This document shows, one piece after another, positions 57,381 through 64,000 of a stretch of DNA of 64,000 bases; position 1 is the first letter of the stretch, and each line of letters opens with the position of its first letter. The notes under the pieces are model-generated. The model saw nothing but the letters and a program-made list of their open reading frames with translations. It searched no databases and was not told where the DNA came from. Position numbers and translations under genes: made by a program. The stretch is from Moraxella catarrhalis (GTDB lineage Bacteria; Pseudomonadota; Gammaproteobacteria; Pseudomonadales; Moraxellaceae): the NCBI RefSeq assembly GCF_001656295.1, contig NZ_LXHE01000002.1, positions 494,528-558,527 on the forward strand. Direction: 5' to 3'.

Positions 57381-57890
57381 TTATGGTATCTGCCAAGGTA
57401 TTACCTTGTCTTGATTCAATAGTTTTTGATCTATCACCAATGGATGAGGATCAATCGCTTTTAATAAGCGTTTTAATTTATCTTTCAAATCTGATAAATT
57501 ATAAATTTGCTTTTTGCCATTGGGTTGTTCAATATGTAAAACCACACGAATTTGTTCACATGCTAAAGCATTGCATGCGAAGGAGCGTTCTTTTTCATCA
57601 TTCGCACAAAATTTAGCAGATACCAACCCTGCCAAAGAATCACGAACTTTTTGTGCAATTTCTTGTTCTAATGGCGGTTTATCTGGGTTTCTGGTACCTA
57701 TGCGAAAATCTTTGATTTCGCATAACCACACCATATCTTTTGATTTGCGATATGCAATAATATCCACTGCTTTATTATCAGCACTACATTTGTTTTGAAA
57801 TTGGTTTCTGTAGTGACTCCAATCATCGTATTTACTTGCAACAATATCGCTTTCAAAATGAAAGCTTAAAGAATCTTCAGTAATAATCAT
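57381..57890 (-). CDS. Putative PD-(D/E)XK-type nuclease, cargo gene
   Basis: 169 residues, no named family recognised. Residues 41-63 have the arrangement of a PD-(D/E)XK nuclease core: Asp43 in AVDIIAYRK, then Glu58 and Lys60 in WLCEIKDF, after a predicted strand and with a following helix. A DUF-like C-terminal part has no other motif. Its start lies 12 bases after the stop of the upstream ATPase gene, so the two are co-transcribed. A nuclease paired with an ATPase is a common form of phage-defence system, but the nuclease call rests on a short motif. Confidence 0.55.
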   Translation of the reverse strand: MIITEDSLSFHFESDIVASKYDDWSHYRNQFQNKCSADNKAVDIIAYRKSKDMVWLCEIKDFRIGTRNPDKPPLEQEIAQKVRDSLAGLVSAKFCANDEKERSFACNALACEQIRVVLHIEQPNGKKQIYNLSDLKDKLKRLLKAIDPHPLVIDQKLLNQDKVIPWQIP

Positions 57891-57902
57891 ATTTATCTCA
57901 AC

Positions 57903-58916
57903 TCATAACTGTAAATAACGTTCTGATTGTGCTAAATTTTCATCCAATGCAACAATGGTATCTAAATCATCTAAACACTTACCTTGCTGTATTTGTATCA
58001 AGCCATCATTTTTTATTAGTGAGAAATAATGTGCTTGAGATTGGTTGTTTTGCAAAATTTCTAGTTCTCGCAATAAAAATAATGAATGTGTTGCAATAAA
58101 TACTTGAATATTTTGCTGAGATAATTCAAAAATAATTTTAGCAGCTACTTTAATTAATTTTGGATTTAAATTAGATTCAGGCTCATCCCAAAATAAATAA
58201 CCTTTATCCAACAATAAACCGGTCGCAACCAAATGTGCAATCATCATGAATTTTCTCATGCCTTCTGCTACCAGTGGCGCTTCCACACTGCCTAAATAAA
58301 ATCGACCACTATAGTTATCCATAATAACTTTGTCACCCATGGCTTCTTCCAATGACATGAGCAGCTTTTTAGCTGTTTTTGCCCTAGGACCTTTGAGTAC
58401 TGGGAAGCGTAATAATCTACAAGTATCCACCCAGGTTTCCTCAAATGGTGTGGCGACATCATCATAAGCATCAGGTAACCAGTGAGATAAGGTGATGAGC
58501 TCCCTAGTAGGAATAAAAGCAGGTATGTCATTATATTCATCAGGAATATTTTTAATATTCACTTGGGTGCTAGCATGATTAGAAAAATCAAGATGGGTTG
58601 TGGATTTCGACCCCATGGTTAAAACTAGCTCCGCACGACTACTTTTATTTTGTCGTTTGACCAGTCTTCCTAGGGAATCGGGTCGAAAAACCGCCAATAA
58701 TTTATCTGCAAATATTTTTTGCAAATCAGTTTTGTACAATCTGTTTTTCTGTTTTTTATCGGATGTGACCTCTAATAATGCATAGAGTATTTTTAATAAA
58801 TGACTTTTGCCTGCAGCATTTTCTGCCACAATGACATTTAAATTAGGTGAAAAATATAATGTTTCATTGGGTAAAATGGTAAAGTTTTCAATTTTGAGCG
58901 ACTTAATATGGTTCAT
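57903..58916 (-). CDS. ABC/RecF-like AAA ATPase, cargo gene
   Basis: 337 residues from the Met at 58916 (MNHIKSLKIENF), the usual start of RecF-like AAA_15/AAA_21 ATPases; the frame opens 11 codons earlier in a tandem repeat. Walker A is at residues 31-38 and reads AENAAGKS, with Ala in place of the first Gly. The signature-like AEGMRKFMMIAHLV, Walker B GYLFWDEPESNLNP and switch His in FIATHSLFLL are present, as in OLD-family and Septu-type defence ATPases. It is first in an operon with the PD-(D/E)XK-like gene. Best reading: an antiphage or plasmid-defence module; not proven. Confidence 0.75.
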   Translation of the reverse strand: MNHIKSLKIENFTILPNETLYFSPNLNVIVAENAAGKSHLLKILYALLEVTSDKKQKNRLYKTDLQKIFADKLLAVFRPDSLGRLVKRQNKSSRAELVLTMGSKSTTHLDFSNHASTQVNIKNIPDEYNDIPAFIPTRELITLSHWLPDAYDDVATPFEETWVDTCRLLRFPVLKGPRAKTAKKLLMSLEEAMGDKVIMDNYSGRFYLGSVEAPLVAEGMRKFMMIAHLVATGLLLDKGYLFWDEPESNLNPKLIKVAAKIIFELSQQNIQVFIATHSLFLLRELEILQNNQSQAHYFSLIKNDGLIQIQQGKCLDDLDTIVALDENLAQSERYLQL

Positions 58917-58918
58917 TT

Positions 58919-58960
58919 TAATACTCAATACAATAAATTTAATACTCAATACAATAAATT
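58919..58960. repeat. Two perfect 21-bp tandem repeats before the ATPase
   Basis: 58919-58939 and 58940-58960 are identical. The repeats end at the ATPase start codon region and lie where promoter or leader elements are expected; because 21 is a multiple of 3 the upstream open frame stays in phase. Confidence 0.9.
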
Positions 58961-59165
58961 GGTATTTTATTATAACATGGTTATTAGATAAAGCACGTCA
59001 TCTAAAAACAAGTGGCATTTTATTTCTTGTTTTGAGCATCTGGTATGTCAATTGTGAAATAAAAGCTACTTGATTTGAAGTGTGTATTCTATCCTGAATA
59101 ACCACCCAATAAAAAACCACCAGCCAAGCCAATTTGCTCAACTGACGGTTTGTGTCAACTTGCTT

Positions 59166-59752
59166 TTAAAAACTCATCCCCAAGCTCACACCACTCACCC
59201 AATCTTTGTTTGAAAAGCCTGTGGGCTCACTGATTGCTTTTGAGGTGAAGATGTCATAGTTAAAACTTAGGTAGGGGTTACTTGTATTTGGTGTGTAGTG
59301 TCCTTTGATGCCAATGAAAGCACCTGCTAAATGTTGTCCAAGCAGTCGCTTATTTTGGCTTTTGTCGTGGTTGGTGATGTAGCCTGCATCCATTCCCAGA
59401 TAAATGGCATGGCTGGCTTGACTGTTTCTTATGTTGTTTTGGCTGTTTGCTTTTTGCTGATTTAAAAAGCTTGGATAAAAGCTAATATCCTGTCTTACCA
59501 AGATACCATTATCCGCCGATAATGAACGCTCACCATCAAAACCTCTGACGGTGTATCTGCCACCACTTTTGGATTTGGTACCAATTGTTCTAGCAATGCC
59601 TGATTGCGAGCATCTTGGGTTTGGATTAGGGTTTGGTTGGTGGTGTTGGCAATCAAGAAATCATCAGCTGCTTGTGCGGCATTGATTTGTAATATTAATC
59701 CCAAAGTAGTCCAAGTTGTTAGGATCAGCGGTTTTAAAAAAAAGCGTGTCAT
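59166..59752 (-). pseudogene. Internally deleted FhaC/ShlB-type transporter remnant
   Basis: The 5' frame (from 59752) encodes a signal peptide and the start of an FhaC-like TpsB transporter (ADDFLIANTTNQ, then LLEQLVPNPK). At about 59575 it jumps in another frame to the C-terminal barrel, with GGRYTVRGFDGERSLS and a terminal VSGVSLGMSF, the ending with Phe typical of outer-membrane barrels. The POTRA domains and most of the barrel are missing, so some 350 residues have been lost and the frame is broken. It cannot work as a secretion pore. It is divergent from the fhaB gene it should serve. Confidence 0.85.
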
Positions 59753-60134
59753 GATCGTCCAATCAGCATTTAAAGTTACCCGATTGTAACTGATGAATTT
59801 GATGATTGCAAGATGCTTTATTTAGATTTTATCATCATTTGATTTATCTTAAAAAAATTAAATCATTTTTTAAATATTGTGATTATAAACAGAATTGCAT
59901 AGTAGCCATAGATGCTGATTAGTATCATAAAACCAGAAATCATCTGATTATACAGAGTATCTTTTAAATATTGATAAAAAATAAAATTCCACCTTTTGAA
60001 TCAATCAGACTTTATTTTTAAACACATCTATGCTAATATCTGCCTAATATTACTGCTTTGTTGCTAAGAGTTGGTGCATTGGCAGATAAGTTGGTTGATC
60101 AAGATTAGACTCTGACAGTGTCATTGGACTTATT
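59753..60134. other. 382-bp AT-rich region upstream of fhaB
   Basis: No gene or clear hairpin is seen on either strand. It must hold the fhaB promoter and the old fhaC promoter. A purine-rich GGAC at 60127-60130, 4 bases before the fhaB ATG, is a weak ribosome-binding site. Confidence 0.4.
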
Positions 60135-63100
60135 ATGAATCGTTTTTGTTATCGTGTGATCTTTAGTAAAAGCCTGGGAAGACTTGTGGTGGTGTCTGAA
60201 AAGACAACATCACAAGGCAAATCTGACAATCCAAGCACAAGCGGTAGTACACTCCCTACCACCTCATTACTTAAATTGGGTTTAGGCTTTGGCTTAAAAA
60301 CTCTTTCATTATCACTCCTCTTTAGCCTAGGCTTAGCTGCCCATGCCAACACCCCCACCACCATCATTGCAGATAAATCCGCTGATAAAGCCTTACAGCC
60401 GATTGTATTAAACACCGCAAGTGGTGTGGTTTCTGTCAATATCGCCACGCCTAATGCTCGTGGCTTATCCAATAATCATTACAGCCAGTTTGATGTGGGT
60501 AGCACAGGTGCTGTATTAAATAACAACCGTAAAGCGGTGGGTACCCAAATCGCAGGCTTTGTGGCGGCTAACCCCTATATGGCTCGTGGGGAAGCTTCTA
60601 CCATCTTAAACCAAGTCAATTCCAACAACCCAAGTCATTTGGGTGGCTTTATTGAAGTGGCAGGCAAAAAAGCCGATGTCATCATTGCCAATCCATCAGG
60701 GCTTGTCATCAATGGTGCTGGGTTTATCAATGCAGCTAATGTGCATCTGGCAGCAGCAAACAGCCAAGTTAATCAAGGACAAGTGACAGGTTATGAGGTT
60801 GGCACAGGTCATATTGCCGCCCATGGCAAATTAAACCTACAAGGCACGGATTATGCCGCACTCATTGCCAAAGCTGTGCAGATTAATGATGAAATCTATG
60901 CTGGCAGACAACTTGATGTTATTCTAGGTGAAAACAGTGTCCATCTTCAAGATGGCGATTTCACACAATTAACTGCCATCAATAAACAAACAAGCACATC
61001 ATCTGCCAATCAAACCACCAATAAGGAGCAACAAGGCGCTACGCCAACCTTGGCATTGGACATCTCAAATCTTGGTGGGATGTATGCAGGTAAAATCCAT
61101 CTTATCGGCACTGACAAAGGCTTTGGGGTCAATAACCAAGGGGTCATTACAGCCACAGGTAGTGGACAACAGCTTGGTGCTGGTACGCTCACCTTGGACA
61201 GCCAAGGCAATCTGGTCAATACCGGTAAAATCCTAGCCAAAGATGCTGTCACCATCAACACCCATGGCAGCACTACTCAAAACAACGGCATACTGTTAAG
61301 CAAGCAAGCAGACATTGCCATCAATACCGCAAGTCTTAATAACACAGGCATCATTCACAGCACCCAAACCGCCAAGATTGCAGCCAAAGAAGCGATTGAA
61401 AACCGTGGCAGTGTCTATGGCGGTGTTTTGCAAGTGAATACTGATAAGCTGAATAACACCGGTCAGCTTATCCAAACCGGTACAGGTAAGCTTGATATCA
61501 CGACCGATACACTGATCAACATTGATAAAGCGGTGATTGGTCAAAGCCTGTATGGACAAACCAGTATCCCTACACCCTCTGCCCCAAGCAGTGATCAAAG
61601 TGCTGGCAGTATTAGCAATCAGCCGAAAGACAGTACGGCAGGCAGTACAGGTAATTTGGGGACAGACCCACAGCCACCTGCTTTAAGTGACTCTGGTGCA
61701 AACGCACAAACCAAACCCATCCCAAATGCTCGTGGCCATATCATTGCTACCAATCGTATTCACAACACAAACGATCAAGCACTCATCACAGCCACAGGTG
61801 ATATTACCATCACGGCTAATCAGACCAGTAACACCAAGCAAGCATCCATCGATGCACAAAGCCTAAATACCAACACCCTGACCAACACCGACAGTAAAAT
61901 CGCCTTAGATGAGATCAACTGGCAATTAAAGAGCTTTGATAATACCAAAGGCAGCATCACTGCCAAAAATGGCATGGTGATTGGCAGTGAATCTGCCATC
62001 ATCAACACAGGCGGTAGCCTAACAAGCGGCACCGATATCACACTTGTCGCCAAAGACAACATCATCAATCAAGGTGGTAGCATCACTGCAGCAAAGCAAA
62101 CAGACATTACTGCCAAAGAGCTACAAAACGGTGGCATCATCACGGCTGATACACTTACCATCACCCAACAAGTGGACTATACCCATACCGATCAAGATAA
62201 GCTTGTTGCCAATCGCTTAGCGTTTACAACAAGTGGTAAGCTGATTAATCAAAGCCAATTGACCGCAGGTCAAACATTAACACTGAATGCCAATCACATT
62301 GATAACACGCAAGCAGGTATCATCACAAGCGGCAATCACACACAGATTACTAGCCAAACGGATATCACAAACCAAGGTTTAATCAACAGCGAAACCACGG
62401 TTATTAAAGCCAAGGATACAATCAACAATCAGTCAGGTGGTCGTATCTATGGCACACAGCTTGCCATCCAAGCTGACACGCTCAATAACACACCAGCAAA
62501 AGCCAAAGATATCGATACTCACCACACTGCCCCTGTCATCGCTGCCAGACAGCGTCTGGATATTGGTGTGAATCACTTAAACAACCACCCCAACCCTGAC
62601 AGAGCGGGTAAATTCAATGACGGCTTTGACAATCAGGCTTTAATCACAAGCTTGGGTAGTCTGCACATTGGCGGTAGTCTAGATGACAATCAGCAAGCTG
62701 CAGGCAAAGCAGAGACGGTTGTTAATAAAGGCGCAACCATTGAGTCTGGTGGGGAGATGCAAGTTGACACCAAAACCTTGCTAAACACCAATGCTGACTT
62801 TAAAAAGCATACGGTTAAGGTAGAAGCAGAATCTGTTTACAGGCAAACACTTTATCGCAATCGCGAGCAATTTAGAGCATACAACCGCCAATTTAACAAA
62901 AATAAAAGCGATGTGGATTTAGCCCTAAACATCTACACCACCGATGAAGCGTATTTAGGTCCAACCAGTAAAAAAGGTGCACCGACTGGCGCTTTGTATG
63001 TCAAGCAAGAAAACGGACGCTATTATCGTGTTGGTGAAGAGATTGATGAAATCACGGTAGACTTTGTTGTCTATGAAGACAAAACTCTGACTTCTGACCC

Positions 63101-64000
63101 TGCTCGTATGGTAGCGGGACAAAATCTTATCATTCATGGCGACACCTTAATTAATGATAAAAGCCAAATGAATGCAGGTTTAGGCTTTGCAGTGCTTGGT
63201 GATAGAGTCATTCAAACACCTGACAATGGTTTGTATGGTGAAAAAACCAAAGTCACTGAAAATGGTCGATATGTCAGTCGTACAGTGGTCTCATCTGGTG
63301 CAGGTCGCAGGCACAAGCGTGTGGATATTGCTAGCGGCATATTTACACAATCCTTTGCGCCACTAGCAACGTATCAGCTGCCCATCTTAAACGCCACCAT
63401 CAACAGTACACCAAGTAGCACAGGTATTGATAAACCAGCGACAGGCAATGATGTCTCTACCATCATCAAGGATGTCAATGATGACACCATCACCTTACCA
63501 ACTTCAGCCTTATACATCATCACTGCTGACGACCCTAACTTGCCACTGATCCAAACTGACCCTGCGTTCACCGATTACAAACAGTGGCTATCGTCTGATT
63601 ATATGCTAAAAGCATTACAATCAGACCCAAATCACATCCACAAACGCCTCTCTGATGGCTATGGTGAACAAGCTCGTATTAAAGATCAGTATTATCTACT
63701 GACAGGCAGACACATCAACACCGATTATCACAGTAACGAAGAAGCCTACAAAGCCTTAATGGATAATGGCATCACGGCAGCCAAACAGTTCGGCTACACG
63801 CTTGGCAACGCACTCACTGCCGATCAGATGGCAAATCTTACTACTGACATCGTTTGGCTGGTGAAAGAGTCTATCACCTACACCATCAAAGACAAAGATG
63901 GCAATAGCATCACCAAAACCCAAGATGTTCTGGTACCCAAGCTGTATCTTAGATCTGCCAACATTGCGACAGGCACACTTACCCCTGATGGTAGATACAG
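60135..64000 (+). CDS. fhaB: Filamentous haemagglutinin-type exoprotein (TpsA), 3' end cut by window
   Basis: The frame is open from ATG 60135 to the window end, at least 1288 residues. It starts with an extended signal peptide region (MNRFCYRVIFSKSLGRLV) as in large TpsA proteins, then a hydrophobic core near residue 55-70 ending in AAHA. The TPS secretion domain follows, with NNHYSQFDV, the NPSGL motif (NPNGL-type) and the beta-helix repeats (for example NTGKILAKDAV and NQGGSIT). It is a surface or secreted adhesin exported by an FhaC partner, but the adjacent fhaC is broken. Another copy of fhaC elsewhere would be needed. Confidence 0.92.
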   Translation, partial: MNRFCYRVIFSKSLGRLVVVSEKTTSQGKSDNPSTSGSTLPTTSLLKLGLGFGLKTLSLSLLFSLGLAAHANTPTTIIADKSADKALQPIVLNTASGVVSVNIATPNARGLSNNHYSQFDVGSTGAVLNNNRKAVGTQIAGFVAANPYMARGEASTILNQVNSNNPSHLGGFIEVAGKKADVIIANPSGLVINGAGFINAANVHLAAANSQVNQGQVTGYEVGTGHIAAHGKLNLQGTDYAALIAKAVQINDEIYAGRQLDVILGENSVHLQDGDFTQLTAINKQTSTSSANQTTNKEQQGATPTLALDISNLGGMYAGKIHLIGTDKGFGVNNQGVITATGSGQQLGAGTLTLDSQGNLVNTGKILAKDAVTINTHGSTTQNNGILLSKQADIAINTASLNNTGIIHSTQTAKIAAKEAIENRGSVYGGVLQVNTDKLNNTGQLIQTGTGKLDITTDTLINIDKAVIGQSLYGQTSIPTPSAPSSDQSAGSISNQPKDSTAGSTGNLGTDPQPPALSDSGANAQTKPIPNARGHIIATNRIHNTNDQALITATGDITITANQTSNTKQASIDAQSLNTNTLTNTDSKIALDEINWQLKSFDNTKGSITAKNGMVIGSESAIINTGGSLTSGTDITLVAKDNIINQGGSITAAKQTDITAKELQNGGIITADTLTITQQVDYTHTDQDKLVANRLAFTTSGKLINQSQLTAGQTLTLNANHIDNTQAGIITSGNHTQITSQTDITNQGLINSETTVIKAKDTINNQSGGRIYGTQLAIQADTLNNTPAKAKDIDTHHTAPVIAARQRLDIGVNHLNNHPNPDRAGKFNDGFDNQALITSLGSLHIGGSLDDNQQAAGKAETVVNKGATIESGGEMQVDTKTLLNTNADFKKHTVKVEAESVYRQTLYRNREQFRAYNRQFNKNKSDVDLALNIYTTDEAYLGPTSKKGAPTGALYVKQENGRYYRVGEEIDEITVDFVVYEDKTLTSDPARMVAGQNLIIHGDTLINDKSQMNAGLGFAVLGDRVIQTPDNGLYGEKTKVTENGRYVSRTVVSSGAGRRHKRVDIASGIFTQSFAPLATYQLPILNATINSTPSSTGIDKPATGNDVSTIIKDVNDDTITLPTSALYIITADDPNLPLIQTDPAFTDYKQWLSSDYMLKALQSDPNHIHKRLSDGYGEQARIKDQYYLLTGRHINTDYHSNEEAYKALMDNGITAAKQFGYTLGNALTADQMANLTTDIVWLVKESITYTIKDKDGNSITKTQDVLVPKLYLRSANIATGTLTPDGRY

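Larger units (their letters stand above)
51542..58960. mobile_element. Putative recombinase-trio element inserted beside dif
   Basis: From the dif site to about 58960 the sequence is visibly more AT-rich than the flanking chromosome. It holds a four-gene recombinase operon on the plus strand and a two-gene ATPase-nuclease module on the minus strand. Three adjacent tyrosine recombinases with a small accessory protein recall known trio systems (Tn554 TnpABC, RIT elements, the Gamma-Mobile-Trio). The left end is probably at or near dif. The right end is not established: no matching terminal repeat or second dif was found, and 58960 is only the last base of cargo-associated sequence. Confidence 0.55.

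Noticed and set aside
58965..58995. Possible second dif-like half-site at the right end of the element
   Set aside because: Only about 7 of 11 matches to the XerD half on the other strand and no XerC half at the right distance.
60149..63571. Several minus-strand open frames opposite fhaB
   Set aside because: They are shadows of the long repetitive beta-helix coding frame on the plus strand, with no motifs or start signals.

Overview
The window looks like a chromosome segment from a Moraxellaceae bacterium, most likely Moraxella or a close relative. The grounds are the moderate-to-low GC, the family-level resemblance of the housekeeping proteins, the two-partner haemagglutinin locus and the Acinetobacter/Moraxella-like dif sequence. 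No rRNA or tRNA gene, IS element or CRISPR array was seen. Genus is an inference; no database search was possible.

Bases 1 to about 51,500 are mostly ordinary chromosome in short operons on both strands. In order they hold: a DUF3298-like protein cut by the window start; a ybgC-fetA-fetB operon (thioesterase plus metal exporter); xthA and argJ; an isochorismatase-family hydrolase; lysS-dnaX; a LysR regulator; two large tandem lipoproteins of unknown function; a LysR gene divergent from hpd (tyrosine catabolism); a PBP7-like endopeptidase; yajC-secD-secF; a CNNM/CorC-type membrane protein; a small exported protein; a very long MltD-type lytic transglycosylase with a perfect 371-bp internal duplication; pckG; radA; cysT-cysW-cysA with an unusually short CysA; a small exported protein; an RhlB-like helicase and hemW; a 46-residue entericidin-like lipoprotein; trmL, a CHMI-family isomerase and a HIT protein; thiE-mfd; tolQ-tolR-tolA-tolB followed by a small lipoprotein where pal would be expected; and hrpA.

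From about 51,510 the character changes. Just after the hrpA terminator lies a 28-bp sequence with perfect XerC and XerD half-sites, a very strong dif candidate at 51514-51541. It is followed at once by an AT-rich accessory region: a tightly coupled operon of three tyrosine recombinases and a small coiled-coil protein (51707-57299), then on the opposite strand a two-gene module of an ABC/RecF-like ATPase and a protein with a PD-(D/E)XK-type core (57381-58916). The layout is that of a recombinase-trio mobile element sitting beside dif with a candidate defence cargo. The first and third recombinases are each interrupted by a -1 frame change at a run of six T, which may be sequencing undercalls, decay or recoding.

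The last part holds an internally deleted fhaC/shlB-type transporter pseudogene on the minus strand and, divergent from it, the first 3.9 kb of a large fhaB-type exoprotein gene running off the window end. The filamentous haemagglutinin therefore appears to have lost its adjacent secretion partner.
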